From the NCBI GenBank assembly GCA_009746045.1, contig RPFO01001426.1, forward strand, positions 1 to 45,000: DNA of 45,000 nt, in the 5' to 3' direction. This DNA is from Mesostigma viride (taxonomy: Eukaryota; Streptophyta; Mesostigmatophyceae; Mesostigmatales; Mesostigmataceae). Of this stretch, positions 1 through 9,280 are shown piece by piece (position 1 is the stretch's first letter; every line of letters starts with the position of its first letter). The notes under the pieces were generated by a model. It was not told where the DNA came from and ran no database searches. It saw nothing but the letters and a program-made list of their open reading frames with translations. The position numbers and the translations under genes are program-made.

Positions 1-611
1 AGGAGATATACGAAAGCTGATGTCAACCTTCAACTGCAGGTCCCAGTCGTTCGACAGGTCACGTTACCGTTAACGGGGTCCGCTATGTTGTACCAATGCG
101 CCCCTGACAGGGTGAGGTTGGGCGCCAGTTACGGCGAGTGGGACCGTGGTTACGACGGGAGAGTCAAGCCGGCTATTTAGAGGTGACGGGGGCAATTGTA
201 GCATGATTTGGATCAGGGATTCGTCTCTTCCGACTGCTCGACCAATATGCGAACAGTTTCGGAAATCGTCGCAGACGAAGAATATTGACATCGCGATCAG
301 ATTGACTGTGCTTTTTGATGACACGATGTTGGATACACCATACATGCCAGATCCTAACGCAATGTTCATACATCAGTATGAGGACGGCAACATCGTCTGC
401 CCCGGGGACCACTTTACGATCACAAACAACCCAGGATATCCGCATAATTCTTCCTACACTGTCAACGGGAGGCGACAGTGCTGGATGCAGCGTACAATGC
501 AGGTGCTTGGGCCGTTGGATTCCCACCAATGCAAGTCAGGCTGTAGACGTGTCCTCAATTGATACGAAATCCATTTTGGAAGCAGCGGTCATGCATACTT
601 TGGAAAACTAA
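1..611 (+). pseudogene. Broken viral gene fragment, unknown product
   Basis: Coding-like sequence runs through the window edge but changes frame at least twice. Frame 1 is open to a TAG at about 175-177. Frame 2 is open from 146 to a TGA at 560-562 and contains a plausible beta-rich stretch (LFDDTMLDTPYMPDP). Around 480-537 frame 1 again looks more protein-like (AYNAGAWAVGFPP), and frame 3 carries the end to TAA at 609-611. That stop overlaps the ATG of the next gene (TAATG), the compact spacing typical of viral blocks. I recognise no family. The 5' end lies outside the window. It is best read as one gene of a virus-like element decayed by small indels; separate small genes are less likely because the open pieces tile end to end. 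Confidence 0.45.
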
Positions 612-3170
612 TGAGTTTCTCTCAAATCGGTTTTGCGACGACTAGGGACCTGAATAGGGTGCAAAAACTCTCAAACGCACTCCACATCACGCGCACGTAC
701 GCCCCTCTGACGGCCTGGGACATCGGGCGGATCGACCCTACGAACGGGGGTTACTGGGAGAACACCACGCCACACAGAACATGGGTATTGATAAGCGATG
801 GAGCAATACCGAATGTCAAGTTAGGCATTCAAAACACGACCCCATCCGCCTATCAAAGGAAGCTTCCTATCACTTGGAATGTAGACGAGGTCTCTTTGAC
901 TAGTACTAACGGTGGGTTTAAGCTAGAAGAGGACGGAGGCCTGCGAGGTGAGGACGCCGTGACCTGCGCGTTGACTTCGGCGGACAACGGCAAATATCTG
1001 TCGGCTGATGTGACAATATACGACGACGGGACCATCACGACCTCGACGACACAGCGAAAAGGCGCGATCATAGGCGTTGTGAAGACGGACCCTCTCGTTC
1101 CAGCTATCCGATCCCCTAGCAGGTTCTTTCACGACACCACCGGCTAGAATAGGCGTCCAAGTGCATGCTGACCACGACACGGGATGGGGCAGTACCGAGC
1201 ACACGGCGACCAGCTTCGAGGTGATGGTCGACGGGGTCAGCCAGGGATCCGTGAGCGGTGCAGGGATCATTAACCACCTGCTATCAAACTCGTCCTTGAA
1301 AGAGGTGCAGGTCGTCCCGCGTTTCTCGTGTCCTCGCGACACTCCGAACATAACTGGAGAGACAGTGACTGTATACGGTCCATCTACAACTTTTTATAGC
1401 CTTCTCCACTTTTCGCGAGACTCCAAGACACTGTTACAGCCATCGCACACTCAGTACGACTACCCACCGAGCCCAACAAGTTTTTATGCGCTGGCGGCCA
1501 ACGATGCCACACCTCCCTCGAAATGTGTGGTGTTCACAGACGAAGAGATCGATGGCCCCTTCGTGATATGCTTCGAGCTCAATGTGCCGTCCGGTAGCGC
1601 GTTCGTTTCCTTGTCAGACCACAACGACCTCACTGGCAAATACCACCCCGCCTTTACGGACGGCCACGAGTGCTGGAGAAATAACGGTGCCGCTGACAAC
1701 TGGTGGTCAGTGTGCGGGATCAACATAAATAAAACCGAGGGGAAGGTCGGGTTGTATCAAAACCTCAAGATTGCAACCCAGTATACCCTCGATGCGACGT
1801 GGGCTAGTAAGACGACTTTTTGGGTGGCGTTCAGGAGGCGTTCTGACGGGTTGGTGGATCGATACATCTCCTATTGGGCGCCAACGGGTCTAAGCAACAT
1901 GACCAAGTTATCTAACGGCGTTGGAGGGATTTTTACGTCCTCTCCGACAGGAATTGTGGCCCCATACTCACCTGGTCAACTCAGGATCGTTTTTTATCTC
2001 GACAGCGCTGACCAGACAATCATCAATGTCAGCGAACTGGTGGATGACACAAACAATACCGAGTTTGTTTCCTTCACGTCGACAAACTCGACTGGTCTTT
2101 ATTCGACGTCTGGGAACACGATACGTCTAACGCACCGCGGAACTGGTGGGTTGTCTTGCTCAATCTTGGGTAGTTACGTTACTACCTCCCTAGTCCCCGG
2201 CGAGACGAACCTGTACTACCGCGAACTCCCGCTCACAAAAGACAATCTCGTCCACGCCGTTGCCAAGTTGCCGTCATACGACTATGGGAACGTTCCGATG
2301 ACGTACCCCGTTTCCGTATACGGGGTATTGCCAGACCTCCCGCATATAAAAAAATTCACAGTGTCGCTACGATACAATTACGGGTCATTGAGTACCACCA
2401 ACCTGTTCGGCACTCTTGTAAAGGGGTCGGAATGGGCCGGAGGTACGTTGACCACTTCTTCGACTGTAAACGGAGCAGGTGATAGGTGGATCAATGTGTC
2501 GATCGAGCTATCAGCGACCTTTACACCGTCCCTTGGAGGTCTGACACACTTGTTCACGGCGACGTTTATTCCGACGGTTTCATTCAACCCAAACACCACC
2601 CTCATATACATGGAATCATCTACTGCCAAATTCTACGGAGACGGTAATGTGCAGATAGGCACGACGTCGTATTTTAACGAGGCCGTATACACAGACGAGC
2701 GCGAGGCCCATAGAATCCCATTCTCGATAACCGGGATGCGAACGGTGGCCTATGACTACATGCAGCCGGAGCTCTGGGAACTCGGACCAAAGGGAACTGT
2801 GAGCTTTCGAGATCAAAGCGGGGCTGTCATATCCTCCCCGACCACACTTAGCGCGTTCTATCTCCGGGTCCACTTCACGCAAGGTGCGCCCGCTCTTCTG
2901 GACATCGGCCACCCCTACAGACTTCTGCCAGATGCCGTGAATTTCATTTATGGGCCTGGCACAACTGGCAGGCTCCTTGTCGGTCCGTCTTGGCGAGTCG
3001 CTCCAGGCTGTGATGAGGCTGACGGCTTCTACGAGATAATTTTGATGGTGGACAAGCCGTTTGGTTCTGGAAGTGCAGTGGTGTATATCGACCCTCCCCT
3101 TAAGTGCAGGTCAAAGTCCGGATTGCCTGCAAGCGGGGAGATCTTTGGCCCGATTCAGTGGACAGTTTAA
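611..3170 (+). pseudogene. Large putative virion surface protein, one frameshift
   Basis: An open frame starts at ATG 611 (MSFSQIGFATT) and ends at TAG 1145-1147. A second, longer open frame, already open before 1161, continues to TAA 3168-3170. The two overlap near 1100-1147 and read as one product of about 850 residues broken by a single frameshift. The product is rich in Thr, Ser, Gly and aromatic residues, with repeated short beta-strand-like segments, several N-x-S/T sites and few charged runs, as in viral spike or fibre proteins. I see no catalytic motif and cannot name a family. It precedes a cluster of capsid genes in the same orientation, so a structural role is the likeliest inference. 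The stop is followed by 30 nt and a TATAAA motif before the next ATG. Confidence 0.5.
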
Positions 3171-3187
3171 AAAGATCTCGCTACTGT

Positions 3188-3193
3188 TATAAA
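3188..3193 (+). promoter_or_regulatory. TATA-like motif before the zinc-finger gene
   Basis: TATAAA lies 8 nt before ATG 3201 in a 30-nt intergenic gap. It is one of a series of equivalent motifs in front of the genes of this block. Confidence 0.5.
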
Positions 3194-3200
3194 GCACACG

Positions 3201-3758
3201 ATGCAACGAAAGACTTCGAAACGGCAAAGTAAGAAAACAAAGAGAGCCATTCGCAAGGTCCGCACGACCTCCCGAATACCGACCACGAGCACTATGACCA
3301 ACTCTATCATCATCCATTCCACCCCTGCGCGACAACCTGCCAAGAAAGGCAGAATCGCGGAGGCGCGCGGGTTCAGAGATTCAATGCTTATGTCCGCTAT
3401 CATGGCGAACGCGAAACCTGTGGTATATCCTCCTCTGTCAGCCTACGACGCCAAGCCCGACACGTCAGTGGTCGCCCCGGTCGCGATCCCCGTAGCCGTC
3501 CCTCCTGCCAGTTCACCCGCCTTACTGCCAGCCCCTCCCGAGCTGGCTCGGATAGAAGGGGGTGATAAGTCACACCGTGTTAATTATGAATGCAGCGATT
3601 GCGGCTTTAAACCGAGATCAAACACGCAACAGGGTTTAAATCAGCACTTGCGAGCTATGGTAAAGAAAAAGGACTCTAAGCATTTGGAGGGGGTGCTCAA
3701 AAGCGGAGACCTGACGCCTTTCAAAACAAAGCGACGTAGCGGGTATGTAAGCGACTAA
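3201..3758 (+). CDS. Basic protein with C2H2-like zinc finger, putative DNA-binding virion protein
   Basis: Intact 185-residue frame, ATG 3201 to TAA 3756-3758. The first 35 residues are very basic (KRQSKKTKRAIRKVR), then comes a Pro/Val/Ala-rich linker (about 75-115). A C-terminal finger follows at about 130-160 with C-x2-C (CSDCG), then H-x(n)-H-type spacing around QHLRAM and KKKDSKH. Basic tail plus finger suggests nucleic acid binding; this is inference, as I recognise no named family. It sits between the large surface protein and a very small gene, all on the plus strand, with a TATA-like element upstream and a second one after the stop. Base use matches its neighbours. Confidence 0.6.
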   Translation: MQRKTSKRQSKKTKRAIRKVRTTSRIPTTSTMTNSIIIHSTPARQPAKKGRIAEARGFRDSMLMSAIMANAKPVVYPPLSAYDAKPDTSVVAPVAIPVAVPPASSPALLPAPPELARIEGGDKSHRVNYECSDCGFKPRSNTQQGLNQHLRAMVKKKDSKHLEGVLKSGDLTPFKTKRRSGYVSD

Positions 3759-3773
3759 AAAAATCTTCTGGTG

Positions 3774-3780
3774 TATAAAA
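3774..3780 (+). promoter_or_regulatory. TATA-like motif before the 61-aa gene
   Basis: TATAAAA ends 3 nt before ATG 3784 in a 25-nt gap that is otherwise A/T-rich. Confidence 0.5.
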
Positions 3781-3783
3781 AAC

Positions 3784-3969
3784 ATGGACAGTCTGTTTTC
3801 TGACGCCGAGATGCTGCAGATCGCCCAATGGATGACACTCTACCCTGAAACCCCTCGCGAGTTCATAGAAGCAGCCATGCTGTACTGTAGGAGCAAGCCG
3901 TTGACAGGGAAGGAGAGGAGGGCCCTCAAAAAGAAAGCGCGCGGGCTCGCGGGGGTGGAGGGAAAGTAG
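3784..3969 (+). CDS. Small viral-block protein, 61 aa, unknown
   Basis: Intact short frame, ATG 3784 to TAG 3967-3969. The N-terminal half is acidic and helical-looking (SDAEMLQIAQWMT), and the C-terminus is strongly basic (KERRALKKKARG). No family is recognised. Support for it being real is its place in the packed gene order, the TATA-like motif directly before the ATG, and a composition that differs from random translation. A small packaging or assembly factor is possible but is only a guess. Confidence 0.5.
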   Translation: MDSLFSDAEMLQIAQWMTLYPETPREFIEAAMLYCRSKPLTGKERRALKKKARGLAGVEGK

Positions 3970-4030
3970 TAATTCACGGCAAAAACGAAATTTCTGAGCT
4001 TTTGGTAGGTGAAATGAGGAGTGTTCAGGA

Positions 4031-4779
4031 ATGCAGAACGCTGACACTAAGGACGGAGAATCGGACGAGAGGGGGTCTGAGTGATCCGGTTTGGGACATC
4101 CCGCCGGTTTGTTGGAGGATTACCACGACGTGGGATTAACGCTCTTAACAATCCCTACGAGCAAACCCATATCAACTCTAATAACAACATTCCAGGTCAC
4201 AATTACAGAGACCCCACTCAGTGTCTCTGCCTTGGGTCGTGGACCACGGTCGAAAACCGCTACAACATCGAAACAACCCTCGCGGCCATCGACAGCAATT
4301 TCACCGTCACCTACGACCGAGCCAACAGCCGCTACACTTTCATGGCGACAAGCCCTTTCCAGTTCCTGATCACCGAGGGGGTTGGACGTGTCTTAGGACT
4401 AACACCAGGCCTTCACCAGTCGAACGAGCAACTTCTTGTCATCAGCGACCGACCCGCCACAAACGGCCGTCTGAGGTCGGTTTTTGTATACTCGGACATT
4501 GTGAGAGGAAATGTTGTGTCGGCGTCTCGCGGAACAGTGTACGGCGGCCTGTTGGCTTGTTGTCCCAATCTATCCAAATTTCTAGAGCCCATCATTTGGC
4601 AGGCAACCTCTCCACTTTGGCAGCACCTGCGAGACTCTCCGCGCTCCATAAGTCTGCGCCTTGTCGACGAGGATGACAATGCAATCCAGGTGTACAGTGA
4701 CTGGGTGGTCCAGCTGAGCTTCCGGATATCCCCTCAGAAAGCCATGGGGTCGAAGCGCGCAAGATCGGGGGCATCCTGA
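4031..4779 (+). pseudogene. Minor capsid (penton-like) protein, frameshifted near its start
   Basis: ATG 4031 opens a 17-residue acidic frame that stops at TGA 4082-4084. The main frame, 4081-4779, has no ATG at its head and follows a stop directly, so the gene appears broken by one indel near 4075-4085. The main frame encodes about 232 residues. Features such as FTVTYDRANSRYTFMA and a following VLGLTPG stretch resemble the jelly-roll minor capsid/penton proteins of polinton-like viruses and polintons, which carry a similar strand-hairpin followed by a short LG-x motif. The gene sits two genes upstream of the major capsid gene, as in many such viruses. The family assignment is from memory of the pattern, not from a search. 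It ends in TGA, which argues against TGA being recoded here. Confidence 0.55.
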
Positions 4780-4784
4780 GATAC

Positions 4785-5127
4785 ATGGCGCTAGACAAGA
4801 GCGTCACGCCAGCCAGAAGAATTCTAATCAGTATTCTATAAACGACGAGGATGAAGCTTGATTTGGCAAAGTTGTGAGCACTGTACGCAAGATCGGACAC
4901 GCGCGGAGGCCGGTCAGGAAAGCGGGCCAGGGCGCACGTATGGTGAAAGCCGTCGCGGTGCCGCTGATGCAGCTCTGGGCCACGTCCCCAGCAAACTCAT
5001 GAGAGCTCGCCAGTCCTTGGGACGGTATAAGGCCGCAAAAACAGGGCTAGACGCTCTTTCGTCCCTGGAGAGGAAAGTGGACGCGCACAAGGCGGCCAAC
5101 CCTCTCCTAGGCCAGCTACTTCACTAG
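4785..5127 (+). pseudogene. Small basic virion-associated protein, broken frame
   Basis: ATG 4785 lies 5 nt after the previous stop. The most protein-like reading jumps to frame 2 within a few codons (QERHASQKNSNQYSINDEDE). It then meets a TGA at 4859-4861, continues as a basic helical segment (FGKVVSTVRKIGHARR, RKAGQGARMVKAVAV), and shifts to frame 1 near 4985 for the C-terminus (RYKAAKTGLDALSSLERK) ending at TAG 5125-5127. So at least two indels and one stop are present. The acidic head followed by basic amphipathic helices resembles small membrane-active or DNA-binding core proteins found next to the major capsid gene in related viruses, but no family can be named. Confidence 0.4.
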
Positions 5128-5150
5128 CCACTTTTTTTTCTTTAGATAGG

Positions 5151-5156
5151 TATACA
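5151..5156 (+). promoter_or_regulatory. TATA-like motif before the capsid gene
   Basis: TATACA lies 7 nt before ATG 5164, after a T-run at 5132-5139. Confidence 0.4.
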
Positions 5157-5163
5157 TCTCATC

Positions 5164-6365
5164 ATGTCGTCTGACGGTTCTTGGTATAATGCGCAATCCC
5201 AAAGTCCATGCAGTACATTGTGAAGACGCTCGGCCAGCATTCGACGTCCCGCGTCCAGCTCTCTACGCTCTCGGCTAGTGACGGAATCAAGCAGGGTCGG
5301 TGGTCGCAGTCAGGCTGCCGACGAGCGGGTTTGCAGATCTTCACTCGTTGCCATGTATTTCAAAGCAAAGACCACGTCGTCAGCTGGTAAATACGGTTTT
5401 CCTCCCTTCACTTCCTCCCTTATCAAGAGACTCGAGGTCCTTGTTGGAGGGCAGTCCGTTGATAGCATTAACGACTATGCTCAACTGTTTTGGACTCTCT
5501 TGACGGTTCACGGTGGAGCTGGGTACGTTAATTCACAGGCGCCAGCCGGCTGGTCTGGTCTGGACACCCTTGATAGCAGTGCCGCCATCGACGGTGTTAT
5601 CGACAACTGGCTAGGATTTCTAAGCGGGGATCCTAGGGTTATCGACCTCAGCCTGTTCCCTCCTATCGAGATCCGCATCACGCTGATGGATGCCGGGTTT
5701 TGAAGCCCGGCGCCGACGCTGCACCCCGGGTATCAGCTAGATAACATCCATTTCTCGATCGACACTTATAGGTTCCAGGAGGACGTGGTTGGCCAGATTT
5801 TGCGTCCGGTTGGCAGAGGGGGGACTTTGCCGTTCCGTTGGAAGACGTGGCAATCGACGAAACAGTCTAACGCCGGGTCGACCTACGCTCTCAAGGCAAC
5901 CCTTTCGTCTGCATCTGCTAGCAAGTTGCTTGCAATTCACGTAGCCTCCGCCAAGGATGCGGCGAATGACAACGCCAACGCCATGTTTGCTCATCTCGCC
6001 GACGACTTAACAGATTTCCAGTTTGATATCAACGGGTCCCATCAATCTCCAGCATTCCGAATGGGTCCTACAGAGGCGTGGGTTAACCTGATCAGTGCCT
6101 TCAATGACCAAGGGAACTCTCTCAGTTGCGCGAGGACCGGCATCTCGGCAGCCAACTGGCTCAGTAACAACTTCGTCATGGCCTGTCATCTCAACATGCC
6201 GTGTTCCGGTGCTGAGTACCAGAGTGGCCTCGATCTGCGCGGAACTGCCGCGGTCGTTACCTTGCGCGTTAACAAGGGGGCCACGGAACGCACCTCCTAT
6301 ATCTTTGTGAGATGGAGGCCAAGATGGAGGTCGGTGCCGGCCGGCAGGCGGCTGTGTATCTCTAA
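5164..6365 (+). pseudogene. Major capsid protein of polinton-like virus type, interrupted
   Basis: The region encodes about 400 residues once breaks are ignored. The first 60 or so codons are scrambled between frames, with a TGA at 5221-5223. From about 5350 frame 1 reads YFKAKTTSSAGKYGFPP, then a strand pattern LVGGQSVDSINDYAQLF, NWLGFLSG and IEIRITL. A TGA at 5701-5703 interrupts, and the same frame resumes with NIHFSIDTYRF and SKLLAIHVASA to the C-terminal part. Near 6305-6312 the sense frame shifts again, giving a short typical tail ending at TAA 6363-6365. The order of motifs (glycine-containing GG-x-VIDSI-type loop, NxWLGFL, then LxFxIxRxxF) matches double-jelly-roll major capsid proteins of polinton-like viruses as I remember them. 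It marks the block as viral; the copy here cannot make an intact protein. Confidence 0.68.
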
Positions 6366-6382
6366 AAATGTCTGTTTGTAGA

Positions 6383-6389
6383 TAATATA
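6383..6389 (+). promoter_or_regulatory. TATA-like motif before the 56-aa gene
   Basis: TAATATA lies 7 nt before ATG 6397, in the 31-nt gap after the inferred end of the capsid gene. Confidence 0.4.
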
Positions 6390-6396
6390 GCACGCG

Positions 6397-6567
6397 ATGG
6401 ATTACATGAGGGACCCGCGATACACGGCGAATCCTCTTAGCAGAGTCACGCTGATTTTCGACACCCCCGAGCTGGCCGATAAGGGCACCGCGTTTGTGAT
6501 GCCGTCCAAGAAGGGCCCGCTGATGGAACCGAAGTTTCAGTATCCTCTGCCAAACTCTAAAAAATAG
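6397..6567 (+). CDS. Small viral-block protein, 56 aa, unknown
   Basis: ATG 6397 to TAG 6565-6567, intact. The product begins MDYMRDPRYTANPLSRVTL, has a central acidic patch and ends in a basic KK tail. It is flanked on both sides by the same kind of short AT-rich gap with a TATA-like motif as its neighbours, which is the main reason to accept so short a gene. No family is recognised. It lies between the capsid and fibre genes. Confidence 0.45.
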   Translation: MDYMRDPRYTANPLSRVTLIFDTPELADKGTAFVMPSKKGPLMEPKFQYPLPNSKK

Positions 6568-6581
6568 TGTGACGGTAGTAT

Positions 6582-6588
6582 TATATTA
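6582..6588 (+). promoter_or_regulatory. TATA-like motif before the fibre gene
   Basis: TATATTA lies 5 nt before ATG 6594. Confidence 0.45.
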
Positions 6589-6593
6589 GCTCC

Positions 6594-8285
6594 ATGTCGT
6601 TTGATTACGGGGTTTGTCCTGCTTTGATTCGTAAGAAACGTAAACAGGCAAGGATAGCACCATCGATCACATTAACGACTACAAGCGGACTGTATCCAAG
6701 CGCCTCCCCGATTACAGTGACAGCAACATTCAGCCAACCAGTCACCGGGTTCGCCTTGGGTGATATATTCGTTATTAACGGTACAGCGTCCAATTTAGGG
6801 GGTAGCGGCGGCTCTTACACATTCTCAGTGACTCCAGCTGTAGCTTATTCACCAACACTCGTCAGCGTTGGAGCCAGTGCTGCAATCAACACGCTAGGAA
6901 CCGGCAATACCGCATCAAAAGCAGTAACTTTCACGTACTCGCCACCTCCGACGGTGACTCTCGCGACGACCGCGGGCTCGACGCCATCCTCGACACCCGT
7001 GGATGTTACCGTCACGTTCAGCAGGTCCGTCACGGGGTTCGCGTTGGGCGACATCACCGTGACGAACGGGACAGCAGCCAACCTGACCGGCAGCGGGGCG
7101 TCGTACGCCTTCCAGGTGACGCCAACGACCGCCAATTCTTCAACGAACGTTAGCGTGGGCGCGGGCACTGTTGTGGACGCATCGACAGGGAACGCCAACG
7201 CGGCATCTAACACACTGTCGTTCACGTACTCGGCAAATCCGTCGGTGACTCTTGTGTCCGGAACCCCGACGGGTGCCGTTTACCCAGTCACGGCCACTTT
7301 TAGCACGTCGGTCGCCGGGTTCGCGTTGGGCGACATCACCGTAACCAACGGAACCGCGTCCAACTTGTTGGGAAGTGGCGCCACGTACACGTTCGATGTG
7401 ACCCCTACCATGTCGGACTTCGCGACGACGGTAAGCATGGGCGCGGGCACCGTGACGAGCGCGACGTCAGGGCTTGGAAACACAGCATCGAACACGCTGT
7501 CGTTCACGTACTATTACAATCCGGCAACGGATCCCGCACTGTTCGCGTGGTACGATCCGTCCGACAGTGCCACGGTGTTCAGCGACACGTCCGGCACGAC
7601 CCAGCAAAACACGGCGGGTGGGAATGTGATGCGGATGAACGACAAGGGGCCGAACGGGTACCACGTGACGCAGGCAACTTCCACCAAATGCCCTACGCTG
7701 GATACGGCTGAACTGAACTCGAAACGGTCCCTCCGCTTTATCAACTCGCGGTCTGGCTTGTTAGAGACCGTGAACAATTTCTGGAACACTGTCGGTGTCA
7801 ATGCGAGCATCCTCCTAGTCGCCAAACAGCTAACGACTGCAACGTATCCAGAAATAGGGGGTTATACGGGTATTAGAGGTTATATGCTTGGATCGTCGAA
7901 CGGCAATTGTTATCTCATGTCTTATCAGTCAGAGGCACAGACCGTTCTCCTATTCGCTCCCGGTTCTGTATACGAAACCGTGAGCACAAGGGCTCAGTTC
8001 TTTGACAACAAGGCACACGTCATGGCGATTTCATGCAACAGCAGTACAAACGCACTTTTCACCCGCTTCGACGGACGAGCTGGTTATAACAGAATCGGAT
8101 CGGACCCTACAACTGGTTCAGGAAATCTCTCTATTGGAGGAGACTCGGCCAACGCGAGTCGTGCCTTTGACGGGTGGATCGGCGAGATCCTGATCTACAA
8201 CACCGCCAAAACGTCAGCGGAGCTTGAACGGATCCGCGGGTATCTCGTGGCCAAGTGGGGCACCCCCGCCGCCATCCCAGCATAG
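6594..8285 (+). CDS. Fibre/adhesin: three bacterial Ig-like repeats plus lectin-like C-terminal domain
   Basis: Intact 563-residue frame. After a basic head (RKKRKQAR) come three tandem repeats of about 95 residues (roughly 22-117, 118-213, 214-303). Each has a VTxTFSxxVTGFALGDI core, then an NGTAxNLxGSG turn, a Y-x-F-x-VTP strand and a TASxxxxFTY end. This is the pattern of bacterial Ig-like domains of the Big_12 type. The C-terminal 260 residues (FAWYDPSDSATVF ... WIGEILIYN ... GYLVAKWG) match the concanavalin A-like/LamG fold often found at tips of phage and algal-virus fibres. A host-surface attachment role is inferred. The repeats share long identical stretches at DNA level, pointing to recent internal amplification. 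Unlike the capsid genes it carries no break. Confidence 0.65.
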   Translation: MSFDYGVCPALIRKKRKQARIAPSITLTTTSGLYPSASPITVTATFSQPVTGFALGDIFVINGTASNLGGSGGSYTFSVTPAVAYSPTLVSVGASAAINTLGTGNTASKAVTFTYSPPPTVTLATTAGSTPSSTPVDVTVTFSRSVTGFALGDITVTNGTAANLTGSGASYAFQVTPTTANSSTNVSVGAGTVVDASTGNANAASNTLSFTYSANPSVTLVSGTPTGAVYPVTATFSTSVAGFALGDITVTNGTASNLLGSGATYTFDVTPTMSDFATTVSMGAGTVTSATSGLGNTASNTLSFTYYYNPATDPALFAWYDPSDSATVFSDTSGTTQQNTAGGNVMRMNDKGPNGYHVTQATSTKCPTLDTAELNSKRSLRFINSRSGLLETVNNFWNTVGVNASILLVAKQLTTATYPEIGGYTGIRGYMLGSSNGNCYLMSYQSEAQTVLLFAPGSVYETVSTRAQFFDNKAHVMAISCNSSTNALFTRFDGRAGYNRIGSDPTTGSGNLSIGGDSANASRAFDGWIGEILIYNTAKTSAELERIRGYLVAKWGTPAAIPA

Positions 8286-8320
8286 AGTTACAGACTAGAA
8301 CTATTATCTCTGATAAGTTG

Positions 8321-8327
8321 TAATAAA
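8321..8327 (+). promoter_or_regulatory. TATA-like motif before the 8331 gene
   Basis: TAATAAA lies 3 nt before ATG 8331. Confidence 0.35.
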
Positions 8328-8330
8328 GCC

Positions 8331-8824
8331 ATGGATTATCCCACATTTTACCAAATCGCTTTAGATTCTATCGCGTCACAGAACACACTCGACGAATACA
8401 ATGGAATTTATTCCTTCGATATCAAGCCAGACCCAAGAGCGCCTATCATAGACAGCACATGGCGCGGGGGGTCCATTTTGCATATATCAAGAACGCAGAA
8501 AACCAAGAAAACTACTCGCTTGTTGGACTAGTTTCTTCAAGTTTTTCTGGAGGAGAGCATAACCCACAAGACAGTGTCGTGCTATGTACCGAAGAATGCA
8601 AAGACGTTGCCGCCTCGTACACCGTAATAAACGACCATGCATTTTTCAACCTAAAAAACGATCATTTGTTTAGGAATGGCGGGAGACTCGAGATCGGTTT
8701 AGTGCACATTGACAGAGGAGTTGATGACAAACAATTCATCCCATTGACACACGAGTCGTTTCTTTGCATCTTGCGTTTCGAAAAAACTCGTGGGTTCGAG
8801 GGGTGCAAGTGCCATCACAAGTAG
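8331..8824 (+). pseudogene. Unknown viral-block gene with one frameshift
   Basis: ATG 8331 opens frame 3 (MDYPTFYQIALDSIASQN); that frame ends at TAG 8529-8531 after losing sense around 8460. Frame 2 is open from about 8459 to TAG 8822-8824 and continues plausibly (YIKNAENQENYSLVGLVSS ... LEIGLVHIDRG). The two pieces together would be about 160 residues, broken by one indel near 8455-8475. The C-terminus has a CKCHH motif. No family is recognised. The gene sits between the fibre and the last gene of the block. Confidence 0.45.
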
Positions 8825-8866
8825 CAAAAACTAGGCCCTTGATATTAAAATTTTCTTATACTATAA

Positions 8867-8873
8867 TATAAAA
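8867..8873 (+). promoter_or_regulatory. TATA-like motif before the 130-aa gene
   Basis: TATAAAA lies 11 nt before ATG 8885, inside a 60-nt gap rich in A and T (8841-8875). Confidence 0.5.
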
Positions 8874-8884
8874 GACTTTGCACC

Positions 8885-9277
8885 ATGTCCAAATTCATGA
8901 CCATGAACGACCTGCTCAACTGTATCGAGGCGGCCCCCCCTGGTTCTGGTGGCTATATTGAGGCTAGGACTGGGAGAGCGCACGATTGCACAGAGATCGC
9001 GCGACTCGCGTGCATCATGGTAGGAGGCGTCGATCCATATGACGACAACTATCGAATCGAATTGGAAGCGCTAGATGACCCAGACATCTTCTTGGACGCG
9101 GCGAGAGCTGCTCTAGGCACGAGGGCGACTCCAAAAAAACTTCACAAGGCCTGCGAGGACCTCGTAGTTTTGTCGATCCTCGTCGCCACTGTCACGGGTC
9201 GTCGGCATATATCTGACGAGACGTGGGCGGGGGTCGTGGAGAGACTTCGACAGGCCGGGCTTGACGAAACAAAATAA
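8885..9277 (+). CDS. Unknown 130-aa protein, last gene of the viral block
   Basis: Intact frame, ATG 8885 to TAA 9275-9277. The product is mostly helical-looking and acidic. Segments such as DDPDIFLDAARAALGTRAT and ISDETWAGVVERLRQAGLDE suggest a small globular helical domain. I recognise no family and no active-site motif. The start follows a strong TATA-like element, and the stop lies 3 nt before the hairpin repeats, so it is probably the terminal gene of the integrated element. Confidence 0.5.
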   Translation: MSKFMTMNDLLNCIEAAPPGSGGYIEARTGRAHDCTEIARLACIMVGGVDPYDDNYRIELEALDDPDIFLDAARAALGTRATPKKLHKACEDLVVLSILVATVTGRRHISDETWAGVVERLRQAGLDETK

Positions 9278-9280
9278 CTC

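Noticed and set aside
4852-5703. TGA recoded as an amino acid in the viral block (several in-frame TGA codons in capsid-region genes)
   Set aside because: The minor capsid frame ends cleanly in TGA at 4777-4779 just before the next ATG, and most breaks are frameshifts rather than TGA only, so decay explains them better.
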